A stretch of 64,000 nt of DNA, taken from the NCBI RefSeq assembly GCF_002127325.2, contig NC_035440.2:73221819-73285818 (forward strand), given 5' to 3'. Shown here in pieces: positions 20,730 to 33,100 of this stretch (position 1 is its first letter; every line of letters starts with the position of its first letter). A program made the translations under genes and the position numbers. This DNA comes from Helianthus annuus (lineage: Eukaryota > Streptophyta > Magnoliopsida > Asterales > Asteraceae). The notes below the pieces were generated by a model that was given only the letters and a program-made list of their open reading frames with translations, did not search any database and was not told the DNA's origin.

Positions 20730-23294
20730 TGTAACACCCCGTGTTGCGAAAGTCAAAGTCAAAGTCAAGATTGAAGTCAAAGGAAGAAAAGATTGCTAAT
20801 TGCGAAATGTCACTCTTTGCTTAACTCCTGTTTTGACTTCTTTGACTTGTAGATAATCTATCTATTTTATCGCATTAGTTGTATTATGTGGAGTACTTAT
20901 TAATAATCGAGATTTATCGCTATTCATCACATGGTTTAATCGCTTTATCGCTTATCGCATCGCAATCGCGCTCGCGCCTTGAATTACAGGTTCTGAATAT
21001 TGTTTTACGTGTGTGTGTGTGTGTGTGTTACTTACTTGTTACTTGTGCATGTTTACTTTATGTTTTGTGGTGATTAATCGACACGCAATCGAAACTCTAT
21101 CGCAACCGAATCGCAAACGCTAAACGCAAGTTAATTATAGTGATTGTATGTTAGATATAGTAGTTGGGATTAATTGTGTAACTAATGGGTAATTCTATCG
21201 CATCGCTCACTCGAAACGCATCGCAACGCTCAACGCACGAAACGAAACGCCTAAACTCAAATCTTCGGAGCCACTCGATCGAGTGACCGCTCGATCGGAT
21301 GGCCAACCTAAATCTTGTACTTCTATGATCTACACGCACTTCTTGATCTTTCTATCTTTTGAATCTTAACTTTTAACCGTGAAATCAGTGGATTTGAGGC
21401 GTTCTAGGGTCATGTCATCATGGGGTTCTTATGAACTTCATGTTTTGGCTTCAATCCACCAACAACAACTTAGATCTGGACGATTTCCACATGAATAAAC
21501 AAAGATCTTGCATAGATCTAAACATGGTCATGGTGAAAAGGATTGAAAGATGGTTTTTCCAACTTTCTTTCAACTTTTTTACACTCAATGTCCTCAAAAC
21601 CGATAGAATCGGAGCTCGTTCGTTCTGACCTTCTACTCCTTCTTAGTGATGTGTCGGTTCAAGATCTGAATTCTATCGGAGAGACTACCGATTTCGGGTT
21701 AAACATGAAATAACCATCTCGAACAGTTGAATTATCGGACTAGGGTGATTCCTGTTCGACCGGGTCAGGTGGGTCTTGATGGGGTTTCTATTGTTTAATA
21801 CGTTATCACACCGTCTCGATCAAAACTGCAAAACTTTCAAAAACAATCAAGTGTCAAGACGATCAAGTTGTTAGGACGGATAGCCGTCCGATCGGATTGC
21901 CATCCGATCGGATTGATATCCGATCGAACAGCCTTCCGATCGGCTTGCACTTGGTCCCACACTTAAACTTTTTCAACTTGTCAAGATCTGAATGTTGAAC
22001 GAATCGTCGTCTGATCGAACGACTATCCGACTATGTGACATTTGGAACTTCAACACTAAACAATTTTTCAACATGTTCAATGCATTAACGGTTCGAACGG
22101 ATTGCCACCCGATCGGTAGACCATCTGATCGAGTGACAACACTGCTGTGAACTTGTTCTCTGAGAAATACCTCGCCGAACGGATCATCACCCGATCGAAC
22201 CGCCGTTCGATTGATCGACCTGAAGGGTAGAGATACTTCCCTGTTTTCAAAATGCTACAACGAAAACTTCAAAAGACAAACCATCATACACAAACACATC
22301 AAGATGTCAATCCCATCGAATGACCATCCGACCGGATGACCATCCGAACGGATTGACATCCGATCGACTGGCCATCCGATCGGATTGCCATCCGATCGGA
22401 TTGTTATCTGATCGGATTACCATCCGACACTTATCATCTTGTACCGTTTTACGCGCCGCTTATCGTTTATGCTATCGACAACTGTTCAGGCTAATCTCTC
22501 TCAGCGTTCCCTTCAATCCAAGGCTGTGTTTATTTGTTAAACGCAATTTGTGAGTATACTCGAACCCTTTTTGCTTTATGCACTTTTCGGGTTACATACG
22601 TTACTTATTCTAAATCACAATCTACACACAATGCAAACACTATTTATACGCTAATCGCTCTCGCATGTTATGTGTTATTCGATGAATGCTTGTATGTTAT
22701 GTTAATACAGTGATTGTTGTCTGACACCTTAGCAACGATAGTACTATATTTTGGACTCAGCACCTGTCGTGGACAGGGGTTGTTAAGGGCTTTACTTCAC
22801 GTGTCCCAGTGGGGATATGTGTTGCGCATTCTACAACTCGCAGTCACGTCTGTGCATATTTCTCTGTCGATAACCTGCTTGCCTTCACTTTGTACATATT
22901 ACATGCTGATTATGCGTAAACTATTTCGAACTCTATTATGCTATTATCATACTTGTATGCTCACCTTTACACTATGTGTATTGACCCGTATTTTAACGTA
23001 TGTGACAGGTGTTTAGGATGCTTTTTGCTAGGATGCTTGCTATGTGGAACCAAGCTAGGAAGAGTCTAGAAACAAATGAACAATTTATTTTATTTGAAAT
23101 CAAAGTTGTCGAAACAATTTATTTTGTCTGTGAGATACAATGTCTGCCTTAACTAATTTGCTAAGTATGTTATGGTATGGGACTTAACTTAAAAATATTT
23201 AGTAAAGTTAGTTGTTATGAATTTTTTCTGGACAATTTGTTTCGATCAGTGCCGCGCCCCGATGATTCTGCCATCGGTTGGATGGAGTGTGACA
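20730..23294 (+). repeat. E2 3' LTR
   Basis: 2,565 bp, TGTAACACCCCG to GTGTGACA. Relative to the 5' LTR it lacks the block with the TATA box and first palindrome cluster (junction near 21310) but keeps an extra block at about 21355-21440. A (GT)n stretch at 21009-21029 is expanded. Palindrome clusters of the CCGATCGG type occur at 21885-22210 and 22315-22430. Confidence 0.95.
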
Positions 23295-23299
23295 CAATG

Positions 23300-24029
23300 G
23301 ATACCCCTGGTTTTATAATCGATTATTTAGCATGATTTTGTAACTTAGATATGGGACGAGAATTAACAAACCCTATTTATTTTCATCTTTGTTTATGATA
23401 ATCAGTTGATTATACTCTTTTAGTCATATACATTATTTTTCATTTTAGCTTTAAAAATTCCAATGCTTTGTGAAAATATTATATTTTATCTGAATCGTCA
23501 TTTTCGCTTTAAAAATCCCAATGCTTTGTGAAAATTATATTTGATCTGTTATCCAAAATGTTGACTACTTTGTAAATCTAGAAAGATAGTTGGTGGTCCT
23601 TCAACATAATTGTAATATCTGTCCCTTATTTTATTTAAAAAAATAACAATATAATACAACATTAGTTTGTATGTAACTAGTTGATGTCCCGTCTGCGTTG
23701 CGGGGCGATGACCGAATAATTCTCAATCAACTAAAAGAAGACTATTATAATTTTGCTAGGAAAAAAAAACAAAAACGATAATAAGACCGTAATTTTGGGC
23801 TCAGGGTAAAATTGTAATTTTTCAGGACTAGTGAGCCAGTGTTAGGCAGCTCCTTGGCACGAAAAAAAATTAAATCGAGTCAACTAATTAAAGCAAAAAA
23901 CCTTTATAGTTTTGCTAAAAAAACTAAAACGATGGGAAAAACGTAATTTTTAACTAAGGGCGAATCATAATTTTAATTCAGGGATAAAATCGTAAATTAA
24001 ATGGACCAACGGGGAAGTGCCAGACAGCT
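23300..24029. other. AT-rich intergenic DNA
   Basis: No supported gene. Two copies of a CAATGCTTTGTGAAAAT phrase occur near 23460 and 23520. A GATGTCCCGTCTGCGTTGCGGGG phrase near 23684 resembles the end of a dispersed plant repeat whose partner end I could not find. Confidence 0.45.
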
Positions 24030-24500
24030 GCCAGCATGACTGTAATTTTACACTGGGGCAAAATTGTAATTTCACCAGCAAAACAAACACAAACGATGGA
24101 CAAGATGTAAATTTAAGTTGAGGGCAAAATCGTAACTTAGCTGTGAGAAAAAAAAAACTAATGGCAAAACTATAAATTTATACCGTCCAAAATCGTAATT
24201 TTGAACCGAGGGCAAAATTGGTATTTTTAGCTGGGAGAAAAAGCGTAAATTTATTTTTAAGTGGGGTAAAAACCTAATTTTGAACTGATGGCAAAATCGT
24301 AATTTTAAGGGGAAAAAACTAATGGCAAAACTGTAAATTGAACGGGGCAAAATCGTATTTTTGAACCGGGGGCAAAATAGAAATATTTATCTGGGAGCAA
24401 AAGCGTAAATTTATTTTTAAGTGGGGGCAAAAGTATAATTTTGAACTGATGGCAAAATCGTAATTTTAAAACAGGATAAAATCGTAAATTTGTTGGGCCA
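24030..24500. repeat. Degenerate tandem repeat, GGCAAAATCGTAATTTT type
   Basis: A short phrase GGCAAAATCGTAATTTT, with variants, recurs about a dozen times. A higher-order period of about 161 bp is visible, since CTGGGAGAAAAAGCGTAAAT near 24229 returns near 24390 with the same following 60 bp. Not coding. Confidence 0.7.
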
Positions 24501-24737
24501 ATAGGGGAGTGTCAGATAGCTGCTTGGCACTATTCTCTCTACCGCCCATTTAGCCCAATAGACGTCAACCACTATTGCTCTTCATGCGATTTTTGTAGAT
24601 ATTGAATAGATCATAAAATCCAAAGATAACTTTTATATATTCTTAAATACATACAATCCTTAAACTAACAATTCATGATTTTGACATAAATTATATTGAT
24701 CAAATCATAATATTACTTTTTATGCAGTTATTGTATT

Positions 24738-25895
24738 TAGGGTATGTTTGGCAAAAGTAGCTGGTGGCTGAAAGTAGGAGTGTTCATCGGTTCGGTTTAT
24801 GGTTTATTTGGTTTATTTGGTTTTCAAATTTTTTTACCCCAAACCAAAAACCAAACCAAACCAAACCAAATAAGGAATATGCAAACCGATCCAAACCAAA
24901 CCAAATTCAATTCGGTTTGGTTTCGGTTAGAAACCAAATAAACCAAATCTAACCAAATTGTACCTAATTACTTTTTTTTCCTAATTTATATTTATGTTTT
25001 TGTTCCAACTTCCGAACATCGCAACTAATTTACACCTAACAACATATGAATACAAGAAAGTTTCATTGCGAAATAAAACAAACACATCCATAAAGTAGTC
25101 ATAGTCACAACCACAAAGTTATAGCTTCAAAACATAGATAATAGAAACTATAAATAGTTAACAAGTCTAATAACACGAAATATAAATAATCTTCAAAGAT
25201 GTAGTAACCCTAGTTTCTATACTGAAGGTCTGAAGAAGTTCTATTATTTTAGAAATGAGTGGGTTTGAATTGGGCTTTTAGATTTACATTTAGTATTTTA
25301 GGCTGCATAAAAAATAAATATTTTGGGCTAAATGATTTATAAAATATTATTATTTTTATTTAATAATTAATTAACTTAAATGGTTTATTCGGTTATCCGA
25401 ATAAACCAAATAAAATAAAATGTGGATCTATAAACCCAACCACAAACCATACTCACAGTTTCGGTTTCGGTTAGAAACCAAACCAAAAACCGAATTCGTT
25501 ATTCGGATCGGTTTATTTGGTACGGTTACGGTTCGGTTTACGGTTTTTATTTGGTTACGGTTTTTTCTGAACACCCCTAGCTGAAAGTTGGTAGCTGGTG
25601 GCTGGAAGCTGATAGCTAGTAGCTTTTTGGATATATTTGGTGTTTGGCAGAGTAGCTGGATATTTTAATAAAATATATAAAATGACCAAAATGGATATAA
25701 CTAAAAATTTAAAAAGTTTGTGCATTAAAAAGTTTATTACCTTTAGAGGTTAAAATAGTTATTTTTTCCCTAGAAGCTTGTAGCTCCTTATAAACACTAT
25801 TAGTAGAAGTGTTTAAACAAAAGCTTCAAACTCTTAACTTAAAAGTTTTAACCTTCTAAAAGCTCCTCTAAAAGCTTAATGCCAAACATTACCTA
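24738..25895. mobile_element. Outer MITE (hAT-like termini) holding a second MITE
   Basis: Left end TAGGGTATGTTTGGCAAAAG and the reverse complement of the right end TAGGTAATGTTTGGCATTAA form an inverted repeat. Subterminal AGCTGGTGGCTG and AGCTTT words recur. No matching target-site duplication could be recognised. Excluding the nested element it is about 350 bp. Confidence 0.6.
24775..25579. mobile_element. Nested hAT-type MITE, 805 bp, rich in GGTTTGGTTT words
   Basis: Perfect 8-bp duplication gctgaaag at 24767-24774 and 25580-25587. Termini TAGGAGTGTTCA and the reverse complement TAGGGGTGTTCA. Both subterminal regions are crowded with AACCAAAC / GGTTTGGTTTCGG words. Confidence 0.9.
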
Positions 25896-26456
25896 AGTTA
25901 AATTGACTAATACAAATTCCGGTAAATATGACATTATTACTAAGTTTAAAAAGAAAAAAAAAAATCACTAATTCACCTACAACCAAATAATTATCCATCC
26001 ATTTTCTAAATGATAAAGCTTAGGGTTAAAACCGAAATAAATAAATAAAATCATGTAAATGTCATAATGTTCTCACACGCAATAGTATTAAATTTTGATA
26101 AGAAAAATCCGTGGAATAAAACCTACCGTAAGTTATGAGAATGTTGAATTGTCAACAAACAATAATAATGACATAAGACAACAAATATAAGCAGCATTTA
26201 TTAACATTGCATTATATTTTTTACATACTTTGTTTATATTATTAGTTTTTTTACATACTTGTATATTTATAATCATGGTTGTTAAGATCTCAAAATCTTA
26301 GAAACTTGAAGATTTTACAATTTAGTTTGGTAAAGTGTTTCAATCCTGTATGGATCCTAATAGACATAGGTTTAACATTCTAAAATCTAAGTTGGTAATT
26401 TAAATTTTTGTGTCTTTGTGATCATGTTTACAATACATAGTTCTTATGATCTAACA
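25896..26456. other. AT-rich DNA, no feature recognised
   Basis: No ORF of note, no repeat. It may be the decayed downstream part of copia element Z, but I could not see a domain. Confidence 0.4.
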
Positions 26457-26640
26457 TCAGTTAGTCTTTAATACGAAAAGAAAACATGGATGAAAAAAAT
26501 AACAGGGTGTCGTTGAATATTCCAGGGTTCTTAGAATCATGCACCAGTTAGTCTTTAACATGATGCTTCCTTAGATTCTATTATGGTGTCGTTGCATATT
26601 CCAGGGTTCTTAGAATCATGCACAAGAAAATGATATGGAC
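26457..26640. repeat. Local tandem duplication, period about 79 bp
   Basis: GTGTCGTTGAATATTCCAGG at 26507 recurs at 26586 with one change and continues through TTCTTAGAATCATGCAC. It duplicates the very end of the Z integrase fragment. Confidence 0.7.
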
Positions 26641-26811
26641 CATAAGGACTGGACGGGTGTATCCTATATATACACAATCCACTATTTTGGGTCCTATAAG
26701 TAGGCGCTTCGGTGGTGTAACCACCACCTTGGTTAGACACCCCCACACTTTCAAGTATTTATATGGTGGTGTTTTTCCCGTCCATAATTTGTATGGCGTT
26801 ACATCTTTCTT
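26555..26811 (-). pseudogene. Z: copia integrase fragment, downstream half
   Basis: On the minus strand from 26811 the frame reads a typical copia post-integrase region: KDVTPYKLW, LKVWGCL, IGPKIVDCVYIGY, ending in IIESKEASC then stop. It continues directly from the fragment at 35260-35895. E3 lies between the two parts, with ttctt at 26807-26811 and 35260-35264. No reverse transcriptase follows to the left, so the fragment is terminal. Pseudogene remnant. Confidence 0.82.
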
Positions 26812-28639
26812 TGTAACACCCCGAAAATATTAATGTTACATTTTAAACCAAATATCAGTAGTAAGTTAAGATAAAAGACTAGGAAAGATAACCTAGTTAG
26901 TAGGAATCTTAACATAATATGACAAAGTATAATTAAATGCCCTTTTCTATAGCTCATGTATAATTGAGGGACCAAACTTGTCAAATCTGGAACTTCAATT
27001 ATTACTAGTAAAATAACACACCAAACACACACTTAAGTGTGTGTTTGATCGACCAGAACGCAGGCAACAAGGGGATTTCCCCTCAAACCCTAACATTCAT
27101 AAAATTCATCAATTGAAGGTTCAAATCAAGTCCGAATTGAAATCTGAATATAGATTTGTGATCACCTTGACTAAGGGATCGTAAGGTATGCAAAATTTCA
27201 TGATTTGGTTCTACCTTAAATTTTAGATAAAATCATGAGATTCAAATCTGAGCATGCATGATAATTGTTTTGATTGAAACAGTGTATAGGGATGAACCCT
27301 AGTCGATTTCTTGTTGAAATTTGGCCTAATTCTTGTAAAGTTCATAAGCACCATTAGAGGTGATATGAGGATTTTGTAGAATAGTATGGGAAACTAGGAT
27401 TATGATGTTATCCTAGTGTAATTCAAGTTCAATGAAATAGGTCCAGAATTATTGATGTGAAAATTTTGTGAAATTGCCTAAATTAAAGTTTATCATAGCT
27501 AAATGATGAATGTTAAACTTAATTGTGAATTGTGAGAAAATCGTGCACATAAGATGCTCGATAAAATGCCTAAAAGACATTGATCGACACAAATTGTGGT
27601 GTTGGTAAAGTAACAAGCTTTAGTCATGAGCCGAATGGTTCTAATGGTAATTGGCTTGTATGTTTTAGGCAACACGAGCGAGGCGTCGGGAAGTCAAGCC
27701 GGTGCGGACGCTCGTTTAAAGGGAAAGCTTTGAGGTACGTGGTTAACGCTATTATAATATTGATGACTTAGTTTTCATTTTTGGATTGTTTACTAGTTAT
27801 GAACAATATACAGTTGTGTTGGTTTGGTTGCTTAAGTGAGGAATTTCATGATGGCAAACCAAACGGGTTAACATTGATGGGTACAAACCGGGAAACGGAA
27901 GTACCTCATTCGTAGACCATAAACCCATGTGTCGGGTAATGGGAAGAATAATATTAACACGCAAACCGGTAATGGGAGCGTGTGTGTTGAAGCAAGGGAT
28001 CCAAAACGGGTCATACTTGTTGCAAAGAAATGTCCCGTACTGCGCTTTGATGACTTAAAAGTGCAAAAATCAGAATAAACGGGTCAAAACAGCAAAACAG
28101 GAAAATATGCAGAAGCTATCGTAAATTACGGTAGCCACCGTAATTTACGGTAGAGGGTGAATCGTTACGGTGGTTCTTTACTGATTTACGGCAGAACCAT
28201 AAATGTCCAGCGCCCACCGTAAATTACGGTGACCACCGTAATTTACGGTGGAGCCCAGCCAAAATTGTCAAGTTTTGTATAATTTCATATTTCGAACCCG
28301 TTTTAAGCGTACACTTAATTATGTGAAATTTGAAGGATTCTAACATTATTATTTTGTTAAATTTCCAGCTTTCAAGTAAGTCAATCAAGCGGATGGTGAT
28401 CAACACAAGGCTTATGAACCGAACACATTCAAGAAGTAGTTCTTCACTTTTGTCTTAGATGTTCATTAGTGATAATTTTGTAATGGAAGGAATACTTATG
28501 TATCCTTTTAGTGTTGTGGTGGTTTTAAAACACTTATGTGCTAAACTAGGATTAATATTAGTGTTTGTGCTTTTAAATGATTATGATCTTTCTTATTTAG
28601 TCGGTAGAAAATATTGTGTATTTAAATGAGAGTGTTACA
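26812..28639 (+). repeat. E3 5' LTR
   Basis: TGTAACACCCCG to GAGTGTTACA. It differs from the 3' LTR at six positions only. Contains the TTACGG palindrome cluster near its 3' end. I did not find a convincing TATA box. Confidence 0.96.
28120..28255. repeat. CCGTAAATTACGG palindromic word array in E3 5' LTR
   Basis: Four full CACCGTAA/TTACGGTG-type palindromes (8-bp arms, 1-bp centre) plus partial copies. The pairs are themselves arranged as larger inverted repeats. Matching arrays occur at 34736-34867 (3' LTR) and 62472-62608 (E4). Confidence 0.88.
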
Positions 28640-28642
28640 AGT

Positions 28643-28655
28643 TGGTATTCAGAGC
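28643..28655 (+). other. E3 primer binding site, with one extra base
   Basis: TGGTATTCAGAGC lies four bases after the LTR. It matches the tRNA-iMet complement TGGTATCAGAGC except for an additional T after TGGTAT. Whether the family normally carries this T cannot be told from one copy. Confidence 0.75.
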
Positions 28656-28937
28656 TAAGGTTAAAGAGAATTGTGTTTGGTTCAAGGCTTGATCAACATC
28701 CGGTAAGAATTTAATTAAAGCAAATTAAATTTAAAAAAAAAGATTAAAAAGGATAACGATTTATTGTGTATGGGAGGAGTATAGTGATATACTCGAACCC
28801 GGGAAGTACACTTAGTATAAATGATAAGGCAAAGTTATATATACTTGGCCGAATAATGAGTACGAAGTCTCATGTAAAGGCATGAGAGTGATTGAACAAG
28901 ATTATTTATCGAATCATTTTAACATTTCAGTAAGAAG

Positions 28938-30104
28938 ATGTCGGGAGGTGCTAGTGACAATGTTCTATCCCTCACTACCGACGAGTTGAAAGAGAAGATT
29001 GCCGAGGAAGTTGGAAGGGCCATCGAAGTTAGCCTACCAAGATTTGTGGAAAGAATGCAAAACACCTTACTTTCGACTATGGAGGAAAGAATTGGTGAAT
29101 TAAGAGAAGACCTTACCAGTGATAGAGGCAAGGCTAAGGAAAAGAAAGGTTGTTCTTACAACAAGTTTATGGCGTGTAAGCCCCCAATTTTCAATGGAGA
29201 GGTAGATCCAATTGCTTGTCAAAGGTGGATAAGCGATATTGAGGGTGTTTTCGAACGAACGCATTGTGATGAAAGTGACTTCGTGGCTTATGGAACTGGC
29301 CAACTTAGAGGCCAAGCCAAGGATTGGTGGGACAACCTTAGAAACGAAAGGGGTGTTGAAGCAATAAGGGCAATGACTTGGGAAGATTTCAAAGCACCAT
29401 TCCTCAAACATCATAGCCCCAAGGCAGTGATAAATAAGATAAAGGAGGAATTTATGCAATTGAGACAAAAAGGTGAAACCGTTGATAAAATTACGGGGAT
29501 GTTCATGGATAAGCTCAAGTTTTGTGATGACTTGGCCAAAACTGAAGAACAGAAAATCTATTATTATCACACCATGCTTAGGGCTGAATATAGGGAGTTC
29601 ATGACCCCCTCACATTATGAAAGCCTCACCGATATAATCAATGCGGCGCGGGAACGCGAGATTGAACTAAAAAGGCAAGTTGAAAGAGGTGAGAGGAGGG
29701 CCTTGGATGAAAACCCGAGTCCCGCAAAGAAGCCAAAGGTAGCTGAATCTTCAAAGAAGGGAAGTGCAAAAGGAGGTTCTCCGAGTTGCAAAACATGTGG
29801 ACGCACTCATAAGGGTGAATGCTACTTCAAGAACAAACCTTGTGTGGCATGTGGCAAGATAGGGCATAGGGTTGCAAATTGCCCAGACAAAGTAACGGTG
29901 TGCTATAAATGTTACCAACCGGGTCATAAAAAGTCAGAATGTCCGGAATTGGTGGGAAAGAAAGAGAGTGCCGACTCTAGGGATGAAACCCCAAAAGCTA
30001 AGGCAAGGTCGTTCCAAATCACTGCTGCTGAAGCAAAAAATGGAACCCGACGTGGTTACAGGTATATTTACTGTAAATTCGATCCTTGCACGTGTTTTAT
30101 TTGA
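28938..30104 (+). CDS. E3 gag polyprotein, 388 codons
   Basis: Structural protein of the retrotransposon particle. The ATG at 28938 opens an acidic, probably helical N-terminus, then the Retrotrans_gag-type core ([33 protein letters not shown]) to about residue 250. A basic linker ([17 protein letters not shown]) and cysteine-rich nucleic-acid-binding motifs follow: [26 protein letters not shown] and [14 protein letters not shown]. The frame leaves the polyprotein about 20 codons before its end: in an A6 run near 30035 one extra A shifts it away from the protease, which continues in the +1 frame. Gag itself is intact. Confidence 0.9.
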   Translation: MSGGASDNVLSLTTDELKEKIAEEVGRAIEVSLPRFVERMQNTLLSTMEERIGELREDLTSDRGKAKEKKGCSYNKFMACKPPIFNGEVDPIACQRWISDIEGVFERTHCDESDFVAYGTGQLRGQAKDWWDNLRNERGVEAIRAMTWEDFKAPFLKHHSPKAVINKIKEEFMQLRQKGETVDKITGMFMDKLKFCDDLAKTEEQKIYYYHTMLRAEYREFMTPSHYESLTDIINAAREREIELKRQVERGERRALDENPSPAKKPKVAESSKKGSAKGGSPSCKTCGRTHKGECYFKNKPCVACGKIGHRVANCPDKVTVCYKCYQPGHKKSECPELVGKKESADSRDETPKAKARSFQITAAEAKNGTRRGYRYIYCKFDPCTCFI

Positions 30105-33100
30105 TACAGGTGCGAATAAGTCTTTTGTTTCACATAGATTTATTCAAAACCCCATGTTTACATTAACAAAATTACCTATGCCAATGGAAGTAGAAGTAGG
30201 TAATAACAAAAGTTTTCTTGTCTGTGATGTATGTCGGGAATGCAAATTGAATATCGATGGCGAGGAATACTCCATTGATTTAATACCCATGTCCATGGGT
30301 GAATTTCAAGTGGTCGTCGGAATGGATTGGCTATCCCACTACCATGCTAAGGTGATATGCTTACGTAAGGAGATACACCTAACGTCTCCGAGCGGAAGGC
30401 GTGTCATCATCTATGGGGAGAAGGCTTGTAATCCCATGATATGCTCGATGGTAGAAGCCCGCAAGTTTATACTACACGGGTGTAAGGCATATTTAACTTA
30501 CGTACGTGACGTCGAAAAAGAAACGCCAAGGATTGAAGACGTACCTGTGGTGCGTGAATTTGAAGATGTCTTTCCCGAGGATCTTCCGGGAATGCCACCA
30601 GAGCGCGAAATAGAGTTCGGGATTGAACTGACCCCGGGTGCTAAACCAGTTGCTAAGACACCTTATAGATTGGCACCGTCAGAACTGCAGGAATTAATGT
30701 CTCAGTTACAAGATTTACTTGAAAAGGGATTCATCCGGCCTAGCGTGTCTCCTTGGGGAGCTCCCGTGCTATTTGTAAAGAAAAAGGACGGGAGCATGCG
30801 GATGTGTATTGATTACCTGGAGTAAAACAAACTCACGGTAAAGAATCGATACCCACTCCCGAGAATCGACGACTTATTCGATCAATTACAAGGCGCTAGC
30901 TGGTTTTCAAAAATCGATTTGAGATCGGGTTACCACCAATTAAGGGTAAAGGAAAATGATGTACCAAAAACGGCATTCCGAACACGATACGGACATTACG
31001 AATTTCTTGTGATGTCTTTCGGATTGACGAATGCGCCCGCAGCTTTCATGGACCTCATGAACCGGGTTTGCAAGCCGATGCTCGATAGATCGGTGATTGT
31101 TTTTATAGACGACATCCTCGTTTATTCAAGAAATGAGGCAGAGCACGCTAACCATTTACGAGAAGTATTGGAGGTATTAAGGCGGGAAAGATTATATGCT
31201 AAATTCTCAAAATGCGCCTTCTGGTTACGAGAGGTGCAATTCCTAGGGCACGTCATAAGTGCCGAGGGAATATTGGTGGATCCGTCGAAGGTGGAAGCGG
31301 TGTCAAAATGGAGCCCTCCAAAGAATCCATCCGAAATTAGAAGTTTCTTGGGGTTGGCAGGTTACTATCGGAGATTCATTCAGGATTTCTCCAAAATCGC
31401 AACGCCGTTGACCAAATTGACCCGCAAGAATGAGAAGTTCGTCTGGGGAAGCGATCAAGAAAAGCCATTTCAGACACTAAAAGAAAAGTTAACCTGTGCA
31501 CCGGTGTTGACTTTACCGGATGGTACGGAGGATATGGTAGTGTATTCGGATGCATCGCACCTAGGCCTTGGTTGCGTGCTAATGCAAAGGGGAAGGGTGA
31601 TCGCATATGCCTCTAGGCAACTTAAGCCGCATGAAACAAAGTACCCGACTCATGATCTTGAGTTGGCGGCCGTGGTCTTTGCCTTGAAAATCTGGAGGCA
31701 TTACTTGTATGGTGTGAAAAGTACTATTTTCACTGACCATAAGAGTTTGAAGTACTTCTTCGATCAGAAGGAGTTAAATATGAGGCAGAGACGTTGGTTA
31801 GAAGTGGTGAAAGACTACGACTGCGAGATCCACTACCACCCCGGAAAGGCTAATGTGGTGGCAGATGCCCTTAGCCGAAAGGATGAGTGCGCCCCAATTC
31901 GAGTACGGTCTATGCAGTTGGTAGTAACTTCAGGTTTGCTTGAGCGTATCCGAGAAGCCCAAACCGAAGCGTTAAAGAAAGAAAATTGGAAGAAAGAACG
32001 TATAAAAGGGATGGTAAAAGACCTTACGAAAGGAAGTAATGGGATGAAATGCCGGAACGATAGGATTTGGGTCCCAAACACATGTGGTGTTAAGAGCCTC
32101 CTGCTTAACGAGGCTCATAAGTCTCGCTATTCGATCCATCCCGGAGCGACTAAGATGTATAGGGATTTGAAGCAAAACTATTAGTGGCCGGGGATGAAAA
32201 GAGATGTGGCTAAATACGTGGAGAAGTGTTTGACTTGTTTACAAGTCAAAGCGGAGCATCAAAAACCATACGGCAAGTTGCAACCATTAGATATTCCAGT
32301 TTGGAAGTGGGAACAAATTACAATGGACCTGCTAACCAAACTGCCCAGAACTAGCCGTGGTTTTGATGCCATTTGGGTAATTGTGGACAGACTAACCAAA
32401 AGTGCCCACTTCATCCCTATCCGAGAAACTTATACGTCAGAGAAGATTTCGGAAGTGTACACTAATGAGATAATAGCACGCCACGGAGTGCCGGTATCCA
32501 TCGTGTCCGATAGGGATACCCGGTTCACTTCAAAATTTTGGTGCGATTTCCAAAGGCAAATGGGAACTAAATTGTTCATTAGCACCGCGTACCATCCTCA
32601 AACGGATGGTCAAAGTGAAAGAACAATACAAACATTGGGAGATATGTTACGGGCGTGCATAATTGACTTCGGGGGTAGTTGGGATGTTCACCTACCGTTG
32701 GTTGAATTTTCTTATAATAACAGTTACCACGCAAGCATCGGTATGGCTCCGTATGAAATGCTATACGGTAGGAAGTGTCGAACTCCGGTATGTTGGGGTG
32801 AGGTTGGTCCGCATGAACTTGCACATAAGGATATAGTCGGACTCACGAATCAAAAGATCGACGTAGTCCGAGCTCACCTGAGGGCGGCACAAAATCGACA
32901 GAAGGCGTATGCAGACAAACGAAGAAGACCAATTGAGTTTCAAGTTGGTGATAAGGTGATGTTGAAGGTATCACCATGGAAAGGAATAATCCGGTTTAGA
33001 AAAAGGGGAAAGTTAAGCCCAAGGTTTATCGGGCCCTTCAGAATCATCGAGCGAGTCGGTAGGGTGGCATACCGTCTCGAACTGCCCGCAGAGTTGAGTG

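Larger units (their letters stand above)
11878..23294 (+). mobile_element. E2: complete Ty3/gypsy (Tekay-like) retrotransposon, decayed
   Basis: Full structure with 5' LTR 11878-14506, primer binding site, gag-pol, polypurine tract and 3' LTR 20730-23294, flanked by caatg at 11873-11877 and 23295-23299. The chromodomain-like C-terminus of the integrase places it among chromoviruses. Gag has four in-frame stops, a 448-bp tandem duplication spans the protease, and integrase has a one-base deletion and two stops. The LTRs differ by several large indels and many substitutions. It is the older of the complete Ty3/gypsy elements here. Confidence 0.96.

Noticed and set aside
12395..22430. CRISPR-like array from regularly spaced CCGATCGG units
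   Set aside because: Spacing is irregular, units are palindromic and partly inverted, and they lie inside LTRs of a plant retrotransposon.
28120..28255. Microsatellite or miRNA precursor in the E3 LTR
   Set aside because: The palindromes are too short and GC/AT-balanced in a repeated way unlike a miRNA foldback; the same array is in every LTR of the family.
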